DNA of 64,000 bases from Cloeon dipterum (lineage: Eukaryota; Arthropoda; Insecta; Ephemeroptera; Baetidae), in NCBI RefSeq assembly GCF_949628265.1, contig NC_088786.1, forward strand, positions 11,842,001 through 11,906,000, written 5' to 3'. Below the pieces are notes generated by a model, which saw only the letters and a list, made by a program, of their open reading frames with translations, did not search any database and was not told the DNA's origin. The translations under genes and the position numbers were made by a program. Positions 50,000-61,231 of this stretch are shown piece after piece (positions within the stretch are counted from its first letter, which is position 1; each line of letters opens with the position of its first letter).

Positions 50000-52900
50000 A
50001 TGGAGAAGAAAAATCTTGACGCTATTGCTAATTTGTTTACGCCACCAATATCGCGCAGGAGGCCCAAGAAGAAGAAGAAAAAGGACGGGATTGACGCTGT
50101 GATTGGTATGTATCTCTGACTCTCCCATTGTGTATGGTAAATTATATTAAAATCAACATTTTTTAATTGAGATGCTGGAAGGCTGCTCAGTTTAGGAATG
50201 AACAATCCGCGAGACATAAAAAATCCCCTTTTAACATCAGACGAATCTGATGGGGAAGAGGCAGCAGTGATTCAAAATCTGAACGCCTGGTTGACAGACG
50301 ACGAGAGTGAAACCCAGCCGACAAAACCCAAATCAACAACCACCAGCAAAACGTCAAACACTTACGTGACCTGCCTAACCAGCCAGTGCGTGCCAGAAAA
50401 CTTAATTCACTATGAGCTGTCTGAAGAAGAGGATGACGGTGTGGTAGTCATCAGCAAGGGTGTCATGGACGCAGAAATTACCGAGGATGAGGATGAGGTG
50501 AGCGTGGTACAACAACAGGTGGCGACCACCCCTGACGCGGAGGTCAGCAGCTGCGAAAAGGTACAAGTGTGGCTGCAGAGACTGAATACTTCTGGACATG
50601 CTGTCAGGCACCTTCTCATGGAGCCGCCAGCGCTGGAACAGCCAATCTCTCAGGGCACTTCTACAGGATACCCTCTAACTGAAAGATCACAAAACCGGTA
50701 ATTGTCTAAGCTCCCACTTACTACTTATATTTTTCAATTTATAATTTACCTTTTTATTGACAAATTCAGGATAATTCCATTACATAACGTACACAACAGC
50801 CTTGCTATAAACTAACGTGATTCGTTTTTAACAAAGTATGTAGCTCAAAATATAAAAGGAAATACTTCTTGAATAAAACTGTTCCCCTCACTGAGCAATA
50901 GAGCATAACGCTGTAGTTACCCTTCTTTTTCAGCTATCCTAAATATTGAAATTATTTCCCCTGCAGGCATTTTTGCTATGATCATGACTACCTTTTTGTG
51001 ACTCAATTCGTGGACACTCAACAACAGTCTTGGCACGAACGAAATTTTGGCAGGGGGTGGATTCTAATTGAGTCACCACCATATTTCCGCCTTCTTATTT
51101 GGAATGTCCTCTCATCAAATTCCAGGGATTCTTCCTTCTGCGCAACTTCTCGTTTGAATTCGAGCTCTGATTCCTTACCTACGACAGTTCCTGCGTTTCA
51201 TAGCCAAGCCTCTTCCCGATCTTCTTCCTTCTACTTCAGAGACAGAGTCCCTTGGAGCAAAAGCCAGCCGCCTCCACCAAAACAACAAAAGAAACCCACC
51301 AGTGTAAAGAAACTTTCTAATCGATCTGGCCTTACAATTTGGAGTGATGCCAGGTAAATTTATGGAATATTTAAATTTTAATCCTGGTTTTCCTCAAGCA
51401 AACTTTATTTTTCAATTAAATCAAATATGTATATAAATTATCATATTCTCACGTGCTTGATGCTAGTCACTGGGGCCAGCCCTGAGTAGAATCTGTCATT
51501 ATTAATCTCATTATCGATTTTCAAGCGTCTGCCAAAAATATATTTGTTCTCTGTTCGCAACAGAGGTCTCATGTTGCTTAAAATTGAGTTGAGTATACTT
51601 TTCATTTAAATAATAATTATTAAATAGTCTAATAATAGTTTAATCAGTGAACTATTAAAACTGATTATTCCTCTGCCTTGGGAAATTCTAATTAACATTA
51701 TGTTTGCGTCCATCACAACAAATCAAACAATAGAAAGGAATATATTATTTAATATTATTCAATTGATTTGACAGGTCGACGCAGGAATCGTTTCATTTAC
51801 GCATTGAGACGTCAGAGGAAAACCAGGAAAACTCATTCTCTTCAGTAATACCGATTCAAAGGGCAAGTGAGTCGTCAACTCGACAATCTACAACATCAGG
51901 AAGCGGGTCGGATTCGCTTCCAGAGACTGTGGCCAAGATGTCTGATGTGTACGCATCTTCAGAGCAGTGCAAACCTCTCGTTGATCTGACCAACCACTCG
52001 ACATTCAACCCGGTGCTTTCCTCCACGATGAGAGACTCTGTGTTTAGCTTCCCGAGCGGAGACCTGGAGTACAAAAAGTCGCTTGACCGCACCCTGGCAA
52101 AGACTCCGATTGTGAGAAAACAGAGCAAGGAAAAGAGACCAAGCATGCTTGAGCGGAGGTAAGTATTTTTTGGCTTTTATAAAACACTCTGACCAGGAAA
52201 AACTATCAGGGAGGTGATCTTGATATCATCTGATGAGAATTCCAATGGTGAGAGTTCAGACTGCATCTCAGCGTCCAGTGAGGATGAGCGGGAAAAACGC
52301 ACTATAATCACAAAGACACCATTAAAGACTCGCCTTGTTGACGTTATGACGTCTGATTCTGACTCAGAAGAAGAACCAGTCAAGGTACTATCGCAGGTTG
52401 TGCCAGAAACGGACGACGAGAGTGAAAAGTCAACTCAGTTTGATGAGGAGGGTGCTCATTGCTCAAAAGCATCACCTCAGCAGAAGGTGAAATCTCCCAT
52501 GGCAAGGTGAGTTGAATAAGGGATTAAATTTACAGACTTATATAGATTCAAAGTGATTTTATTGTGGATCAGCAGAGCACTATGCTCCTCACCACCCCAC
52601 ATTCAGAACACAACAGATAAAAATAGAAAACATTTTATTTATTACAGAGGGAAATAAAGAAAATCAGTCAGTCAGTTCAGTATTTGTATATACTCATTCT
52701 TCCACAGGGCAAGAGCTATTTCTGAGTCTGAAGACGATGAAGAGCTGGTTGATCAATGTATGTCACACATTTTCCAATTATTTTCATAACTTTGAAAAAT
52801 AAATTGTAAAAGTTAATCAATAATTTTTTATTTGCCAGTTTTCAAGAAGCAGAAGCAGAAAAAAAACGAAGAAATGACTCCCAGGAAGGACCCTGAGGAA

Positions 52901-55538
52901 TATGAAATCGGTGATGACTCGTTCATAGTTGAGGATGACGTGATCTACGTGGATAGTGACGTTTCAGAGGATGAGGAGGAGCAGCAAAAGAATTTCAGTC
53001 CTTCATTTTATCTGCGCGTTCTGAATGACCAGAGAAAGTGGGTTTGATACATATTCTTTGAACCAAGATATAATTCTCGACTTTTCAGGGCTAATGCCTC
53101 TTCTGATGTGACAATCAAGGAGGCAAATTGGACTGAGGCTCGTAAGCTGTTTACCCAGGTTCAAACTCCAAAAGGTACAGGAAAATAAATTTTTGAAACT
53201 CTGAAAGACCAAATTTTTTATTGCAGGTAAAAAGAAAAATGACAGGAAAACGCCTAAGAGAGATAACGATGGTTTTCATCGCCCCACACTTGGCTTCCTC
53301 GCATCATTATCAAGTGAGTTTAAATTTGCCTCTCTATGGTCAATGGTGTTATGTGATTTAATGCTACTGTAAATACAAGTTTAATGATAAACTTTTAATA
53401 ACCTCCATTTTTTTATTGTTTTATAGCAGAGGGGTCCTCAGCACTTTGCCATCCTGACGCAGTTCCTTTCTTGAAGAATTTCAAACCACGCAAAGATGAT
53501 CTCGTGGAAAAGCTTTTTGCGCTTTTCAACAGAACAGTGTTTGATGATAAGGTGAAATTCAACGACTAATTTATATGAAATTTTACAATTGGTTTGCTTT
53601 TTTGCCCCAGCTCGACCCTGAAATGTCTATCACTTGGAATAACAGACTACGCAGCACAGCAGGCTTCTGCTACAATCAAAGGAAAAGAGTTGAGGGTGGT
53701 GGCACCATCAGATTTTCTCGCATTGAGCTCTCTGGCAAGGTAGGTTTCAGTTACATTATTAATTGTATCCGATTTATGTTGTTTAATAAAAAGATAGAAA
53801 ATAATTATAAATGGGTTGTTAAAGAATAGGTGGCTGACAGTGAAAATTTGAAGGAAAAACATTCCTCACGCTCTTGACAACAACTGTTTTGGCCCAATCA
53901 GAAAAGTGAAATACCACAGGAATTAAGAATCAATTGTCATTGAATATAATGAACTTAATTCAAATCTCAACATGATCAAAAAGAGATACATATTACGAAA
54001 TTTTGTGAAACCTTACCACTTACCTTCGTCAATCTTTTTTAACAATGAGAAGCTTAAAATTCCATCCTTTTTTTAGAGTTCGCAAATATTAATATCCTAC
54101 GCCTAGTGACTCAAAAGAAATAATTAAAGCTGTATCTACTATCAAAAAAGAATTTATTGAAAATTGCCATTTCTAAATATGTTCTAATTTTAATGAATGT
54201 GAAATCAAGAGTTATTCGTAAATACAAACGCAGGGTATTAATAAAGAAAAATGAAAACTGCAAATAAATAAAATAATAAAAACTGTTAACTTAATGAATC
54301 TAAATTTAAGCGTAATAGAAACTTTTATTAATTATTTATTAAAATGCCAAATAGTTGTCTCTAAAGATGCTGGTAATAAGATGTGAAAAATAGCTAATAC
54401 CACCTTTTGCCAAATCTGACAATGGAAATGCTCAAATATTTCCTATTACCTTGACAAACAAATACCTTAAAAATACGAGACAATGAGATAACGTTTCTTC
54501 TGACCTCAGATGTGTACCAAGTGCAGTTTTTTAAATTTAATAATATTTAACCAGAATGATGTCAGAAATATTTTTGGAACCTTTTTGAATTTGACGTGTT
54601 AAATTTTATTCACAGATATTGCAAAATGCTGGCCAACTGAGAGACACTTTGATCCACGAAATGTGCCATGCCGCCACCTGGGTGATAGATGAAATGCTTG
54701 GAGGACATGGACCAGTCTGGAAGAAATGGTGTGTGCTCAATTTTAAATTATAATTTGTTCAAAGGTGACCTGACTGGCCTCTTTTATGTAGGCTGTTAGG
54801 CTATCAAGGATCACATAAATTTAAGAAGTTTAATGAGGTAACTCACTTTAAATTTGGATCGCTAGATTTGAGTTTTTCTGCGAAAGCTGGGAAATCTGAA
54901 CAAGACAAAAATTAGGTAGTCTAGCAAACTGACGTCATAAGTTACGCTGATGCAGATATATTTTATACCTCATGCGAAGCTCATGACGTCATTCTACCCA
55001 TATTGCAGCATCAATTTATGTTTCAGTCTCACAATTATTGCTATTTAAAAGCCAGTTTTATATGCATAAATTTTGTTCTTTACGCTCATCTTTCTTATTA
55101 ACTGTGAAATCTTGTGATGTTTTAGGACTAGGAAAGCAAACAGAATTCACCCTGAGCTGCCTGAAATAAAGCGCTGCCACAGCTACCAGATTGAGACTGC
55201 CTACACATATCGGTGCACCAAGTGCCAGTACAGGTTAGTGTTAAAATAAATATTTGGGTGACAGATTTCTCACTTACTTGTGCCTCCTTGTAAACTTTGG
55301 GGATTTTTGTTTCAGTTTTGGAAGGTCCTCCAAATCACTGGACACTGAAAAGAAGGTTTGTGGTTACTGCAAGGGTAAGTTTGAGCTGATAGTGAACAAC
55401 AAAAAAGGCACACCAAGAGAGCCCAAAGGATTTGCATTGTTCGTGAAAGAAAACTACAAAATTGTCAAACAGAAGGACATGAAGCACAAAGATGTGATGC
55501 AGCTGCTCAGCGAGAAGTTCAAATCAACAAAACTGTGA
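50000..55538 (+). CDS. GCNA: Germ cell nuclear acidic protein, SprT-like metalloprotease
   Basis: Nuclear protein that helps clear DNA-protein crosslinks and protects germline genomes. Exons 50000-50105, 50196-50697, 50967-51353, 51775-52158, 52210-52506, 52708-52757, 52839-53037, 53089-53174, 53227-53313, 53427-53551, 53611-53739, 54616-54728, 55126-55233, 55316-55538 give 931 aa in phase. The first 650 or so residues are disordered, Ser/Asp/Glu-rich, with SUMO-interaction-like strings next to acidic runs (VVVIS, VILISSDE, VIYVDSD). The SprT domain starts at about 700 and carries HEMCH (H798, E799, H802) with a third ligand candidate in GGHGPVW. A zinc ribbon (CTKC and CGYC) and a C-terminal HMG-box-like end (EPKGFALFVKENY) complete the architecture expected outside mammals. 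Exon 3 is the least certain part: it is open and in phase but has no recognisable motif. Confidence 0.93.
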
Positions 55539-56061
55539 AATGTTTTGTATACAATGACTGTTTGACTGACTGAGAGCAGAGTGCTCCAAAATAGGATCCA
55601 ACCACAATGCACCTTCAGTTCTTGTGCAAATTGACACTATGCTAATAGTCGCTTCCGGTGTGAGCTGCATTTAAATATTTTACCAAGTTCCAGGTTAAAT
55701 GTTTTTCTGTATTTTATTTTTAATTTTCTTTGAAATCTGAATATATTAATTTGGGAATGTTAAACCCTCTTGCAATACTTAAAACTGTATCGATCGCAAT
55801 CAGCTATTTCTGCCCTTTCTTGAAAAGATTTAAAATTACGTGACCCCTTTCAAGCAGCAGTCAAAAATCTGTGCTGGAAATTTAAGCAATTTTAAATTGT
55901 GGATCAACATAGAATAATACATTTTTAAAGAACAGATATTTCTTTTTTCTGTTTCTTGTATTGATGGATCCGTGTTGTTCTCAGTGACAAAAAATAGTAC
56001 TAATGATTTGAGAAATTATTGAAATATATTTTACTTTCTTGACATGGAGATTGAAAAGAGT

Positions 56062-56067
56062 AATAAA
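56062..56067 (+). terminator. Possible poly(A) signal of GCNA
   Basis: This is the first canonical AATAAA I find after the GCNA stop, 523 nt downstream. A variant hexamer nearer the stop could be used instead. Confidence 0.35.
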
Positions 56068-56339
56068 ATAGCATTTGAAACAATATATCATTACTAGTCA
56101 AAATTCCATAAAACCCAAGATTCTAATTCCTTTCTTCCACATTTTAAAAGCAAGTTAATTTCACTTTTGCTACAAACGCGACGGCACAATGTCAGTGCTG
56201 TGCTAATGGGACGATCGAGTGTGAGACTGAATGAATGAATCACAAAAATTAAAGAATCCGTAACAATGTGGAAAGTAGCGAGATCGTGATTAGCGGTGAG
56301 CAGCTTGTCTTTCCCCTCCCAGGCTGCGGTAGCCGGATG

Positions 56340-56621
56340 AGCTAGCGTGAAAAGCGTTGGGCTGTCCAGCCCCACCATCGGCAGGCAGCCCAAGGAGGAA
56401 AGGCCGAGCCAGCGACTCTCCCAGTGTCGGGCTTGAGTGTCGTCGTGTCGGGGCGCCGAAATGTTTGCGGAGTGAACGTGCCCGGCGTGCGCTTGCAAAT
56501 TCAAAACAACTGACATTTGCGACGGGGCAGCTGCCGTGTGTGCGTGAGTGTCCGTGTTTTCTACGCAGCCAAGTGCAAGCCGCTTTTCCGCGATGAGTCC
56601 GGCTCTCGATCTTATCTCTTG
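56340..56621 (+). promoter_or_regulatory. GC-rich island, candidate promoter/first exon of the last gene
   Basis: The island ends at a donor-like CTTG|GTGAGG (56621/56622) on the plus strand. The next plausible acceptor with coding sequence is at 61208. A short frame from ATG at 56593 would hit a stop right after that join, so the exon, if real, would be leader sequence with a uORF. Long minus-strand frames here are attributed to GC bias. Confidence 0.25.
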
Positions 56622-59600
56622 GTGAGGTTCCAATCTTTTCTCTTTTTGCATGCACGCGCGAAATTATAATGCTGTCGTGTTTGCCCGCTGCTCTCGTCAT
56701 GACGGCGAAGGACAACGGTGGAGATATTTTTATTACACAGCAAGTTCAAGGTTTCCCAGCGCTGGCTAATCCAGGATGTGTGTTAGACGAATTTCAGACA
56801 CGAAACCGCGCGGTCGGTTGAGAAATTGTATTGATTGTCAAGCGTCAACAATGATTATAACCTTGATAACGCCGCAATGTGTGTTTAATGACGAACAGTG
56901 CCGTATTATTGTGTTCCACGACTTCACTCCACTTTATTCCAGCAAGGTGTGTGCACGGGGAATGCGAACGGGCATTAACGTGCAAGTACTGCAGGCAACC
57001 TCAATTCGATCGGATCTGCGCCAGCTAGTCAAACGTGATATCTCGCGTTTCCAATTAGCGTTAACCCGAACAGAACGGAATTTTTAGTCGGTCCTCGGCG
57101 TGCGTTAATTTTTTAGAGGAAATCCTAGCAGCTCTTATTGCTATAGAAAGGATTCTCCGCCTGTCGAACGGCAGGTGGAGGAAAAAGGGGTTACTTATGC
57201 AACCCGCTTGGCATATGCTCCGCAGCAGCCGCTCTGTTTCCCCCGCCGCTCGGAAGGTGTATTAGTCACCGCGTGATTAATTCAGCAAATACCTTGGGTG
57301 AACAAAAAGTGCGAAAGGTGTACATGCGCACCCGTCAGCCTGCATTTTAATGAAGGCTAAAACACGAAAGAATACACAAAATCTGGCTCTTGATGGCTTC
57401 ACGATGACGCTGTTCGATATCGAATTTAAATTGCGACGGTTGAGAAACACTTTGGGTTTTCCGGGAGAATTCAATTTGAGATCAATCGTTTATTTTAGCG
57501 ATAATATATTCTTGAAAATCCAAAGATTTAAAATATTTCAAGGAATAATTAATTATAATTGGCTAAAGCGTGCTGAGCCATCAAAATTGTCGTTGAGATA
57601 ATCATGCGTGCTTCTGCAAGATAAAATTTGAAATTGAAACCAAACCAGAATGTTATTTGTCTTTATCTCTCAAAAGATTTCGGAGAAAATTAACGATTTC
57701 GACTAAATCAAAACAGCTATTCTTATTTTGATAAAAAATATATGTACGTTCATTTTATATATTATTCATATTATTATTTATTAAATGCTGGCGGTATTCA
57801 TTCTAGGACTATGTATTGCTTATATTTTTATTACTTTTTACTTCTATAGACTCATTTCTTTCACTGCAAACTTTGAGCCCATTTTGTCAGTTTTTTTGTA
57901 TTATTATCAGGATTAACAAAGGTCTGGTCGAATTTTTCACGCGAATTTTTTTGACAAAACGTTAAGTAAACACATTCCAGCAAACAAAAAACCTAACCAG
58001 GTGAATCCTTCAAAAACGAATCGTCAGCTAGCTTTCACGCTGAGAACAGCACAGAAAGCTGCTGATAACGCTGCACATTTTACACTTTGTCAACAATTAT
58101 TGGACAGTGTGGCTAAACAAAAAACGCTTCCTTGTGATAAAGATTACTTTTCGTAATCTCATTTTCACTTTAGCCTTCAACTTCTCTGTAAATTGACCTC
58201 GTAGAGAAGGCTGCACTCCGGAGAAAATGCAAACAAAGGAAATTCTGAGCCAACTTTTCAGCTTTTGTCCGCGCCGTTGCGCGGATGATCATCTTTTCAG
58301 GATTCGAAGTGCGGCCGGGAAAGAAAGCTTCCAATAGAAAGTATTGCAAGCTGCACGCGCGGCGCAGCATTTTGTTATTCGGCCGCTAATTTCCTCGCAA
58401 TTATTTGCGGCGGCTTTTCTCTGTATTTGCGTTCGCCACGGCAAAATCGACTTCGAGCTCGCCTGCGCCGTGTAATGGAGTCTAACGTCAGCCTATGGCA
58501 CACAGCTAGTCAGTCGGTTGAACCCAGCCGCGGAGAGAAGCACTTGAAACCGCGTGTAACTGTAAAAAGCCATCTCTCTCTCTCCACTCAATTGGGCCGT
58601 TCCTCTCCATCCTCTCGCTCCCACTTATTATTATTATCTCCCAAGAAAGTACACACACTCGCTGGGAAAATGGGATTTCAGTTATGTAGTGAGAAAAGTG
58701 TAGAGCCGGCAGAGATTGACAGAGAGAAAAAAACGACATGATGATAATAAAATTTTAGTACTTGCACTGAGGAAGTGCATAGAAGCCATAGCGACTAAAA
58801 TAACAAACTTTAATATTGATTCAGCAGCAGACGTGCCGCTTGTTATTTGTTGACAGACACGCGCGGGCAAAGTGAACGCGACAGCGACCAGCTCTTTTGA
58901 TCTTTGTCGCTGCACTCGATTTGCATTTTATCGCATAACAACCTGTATAACAAACTTCAAGTAATAGTTTTCTATTTAAACAACAATGGCTTTTAATAAT
59001 GATGTTGATGACGAATGCGTGCCAAGAACATGAAATCTATTTCATTGTGTTTAGCTCCAATGATTAACTTATAGACTAGCATTGAGAGGCACTTGGCAGC
59101 TTAATCGGTGGTTTTCGATAAGAGCCGCAGCGTCTAAATTCCAACCTTTTGTTCTAGCTATCATTTTGTGTGCCAAATAACTTTAAACGTCGTCGTGTCT
59201 ATATTTGATAATCTTTATCAAAAGCCATTCGCGTTTCAAATGTGAACAGGAAATGTATTGTTCCAAAGTGCGATATATTTATGGATTTAATTGCCAATTA
59301 TAAAGAAGATTTTAAATGAATTATTTATTTTATAAATTATCGGTGTTCTGGCCTTTTTGGCAGCTTTTGAAGACTATACCTAAATACCTATCCTAAATTT
59401 TAAATATTTATTTTTTTTATATAGGAGAATATGAAATTGAAAAATTTATAAAATTATTCAAAACAACATAATCAAAGAAATGTTGAATAGATAAATTAAT
59501 CAGGTCATCGTCTAGTCTACAAAAAACTATTAGAATCCTAAAATGCTCTAAATAAAGCAGTTGAATTTTAAATATTGTATTTTAATGAAACGCCAGACAT

Positions 59601-59640
59601 TTGTCCCAAAAGCTGCTGGAAAGGTGTACAAACCAGTAAG

Positions 59641-59698
59641 TGGCGAGTCGGCGCGAGCGCGACTCCTAGCCCGTTGAGCTATTTGAGAAGTTCGAGTC
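59641..59698 (+). repeat. tRNA-like SINE head or tRNA relic
   Basis: TGGCGAGTCGG at 59641-59651 fits a pol III A box, GTTCGAGTC at 59690-59698 fits a B box, and the spacing (about 40 nt) is tRNA-like. Between them GCGACTCCTAGCC resembles an anticodon stem-loop with CCT, as in some Arg tRNAs and tRNA-derived SINEs. A 3' acceptor strand is not apparent, so it is not a functional tRNA. The GC-rich body stands out from AT-rich flanks. Confidence 0.4.
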
Positions 59699-61231
59699 AC
59701 TTAAATCTTTTGCCATCTCTGACATTGGGCAGCCAGTATTTTAGATCAACGAACTGCTCAAATATCTCCCATTGCTTTAACTAAAGATTTTCCAAACAGA
59801 AAAACAACGGTGAAATATCTTTAGAATGTACTTAACGACATCAAGTCCCTTTAGATTTTTTTACTTTATTCCTATTAGTGACAAGTCCCTCATCGAGAAC
59901 CTACTAACTCAACCTTAACTACGCTAAAACTTCGCGCCCCTGAAAAATATAACCACTCTAAACGCTCATTTTAGCAAGTTAATAATATCATGACTCGTCA
60001 TTTCACAAGATGACAAACAAACCAATCTTATGATACGATTTTGGCATAGGGCCAAACGGATTCATCATTTTATTGCTTCACACTGAAATATAAACCTAAA
60101 TTTTTTGGCGCAGAGTCTATTACACAGACTTTAAATTGGATACTTTCCTCCGTCTATAATTCATTAAAACACCTTTAAAGCAGAGCGAACTTTTTCAAAA
60201 ACGAGTGCGCAGAGAACGAAATCTCTTCTCAAAAATGGATGTATTCGTTGAAACACCAAAATTCAACAACTTGTATTACTCGCTGTGATCGTGACAAGCA
60301 TAATTATACATTGCGGAAAGGTGCATTGGAAGTGGAGTTGAACAATCAATGTATATTATTTTTGGTATTTTTGTTTATTCTTAAACGCTATATTCTCATT
60401 GATTTAGTTTCATATATATAATATAATGATTCTTCCGCGCAACACGTGACTATAGATTTCCACCCCATACTGCCTTATCGAAACCTTTATCAGGATTCTC
60501 AACTATAAGTTGTTTCTTATTTTTATTTACTTTTTTATAGTTCAAAAATATAGTTTTAAAAGAATTCTCTATCAGTAAATTATAACAATATATCCAATAT
60601 TTATTTTTGTACAGAGGACTGTAATAAAAAGTCACTTAATTTTTTAATCGGATATACGTATCGTTTTAATTTTATGCATAATTTATTCTTTAAATCCTTA
60701 TTGTGCATTATTATATCCACACCAGATAGTTTATCAAACCAATACATTTTTCGCTACAAAAAGAATTTTGAATTGAAATAAAGCAACGCGTGTATCTCAC
60801 AGAAACGTAATTGCAAAAATTGATTGATTTTTGTATCAGGAATTTCATTAGCTGGTGAAAATAAATGTTTTGCCAGACTCCCACAAGACAAAAGGGTTGG
60901 TAAACAATGAGCATAACATCGATCATGGAGATGAGGCCCTGACGGAGGTAGTTTTGATTCAATCTATAAAAACTTTTCAACTTTATTATGATTACGATTA
61001 GAAATTTCTGTCCAAATTGACTTAAAACAATTTGATCTTCTATAAGCCGGCAAATGATAAACAAAATAAATTATAAAATCGGGGTTTAACTGCCTATTTG
61101 TGTTTCAACCGTAGAAATGCAAATTTTCATGTATTTCTCCGCTTCGCTTTTTATACTGTCATATTGCACGCAAAAAACATATTTAATTTTTTTTATTTCT
61201 GCTTTTAGAATGAGCGGCCGACGCCGACAGA

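Larger units (their letters stand above)
55539..61208. other. Mostly non-coding region between GCNA and the last gene
   Basis: The first 550 bp are likely GCNA 3' UTR. A GC-rich island lies at 56340-56621 and another GC-enriched stretch at about 58190-58520. The rest is AT-rich, especially 57600-57900, 59200-59580 and 60400-61080. A tRNA-like repeat lies at 59641-59698. No exon with family resemblance was found; the stretch may be upstream and first-intron sequence of the gene at 61.2 kb. Confidence 0.4.

Noticed and set aside
54785-54838. Small splice-bounded block in GCNA intron 12
   Set aside because: It could be joined in phase, but the known SprT sequence continues directly from the exon ending at 54728 to the exon at 55126 (W then RKANRIHPELP), so the block is intronic.
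56094-56715. Two overlapping minus-strand frames of 185 and 141 codons
   Set aside because: They lie in a GC-rich island in different frames, have no recognisable domain or splice context, and their composition follows the base bias.
60711-61064. 117-codon minus-strand frame in an AT-rich region, suspected transposon relic
   Set aside because: Hydrophobic and Ile-rich as expected from AT-rich sequence; no reverse transcriptase or transposase motif could be seen.
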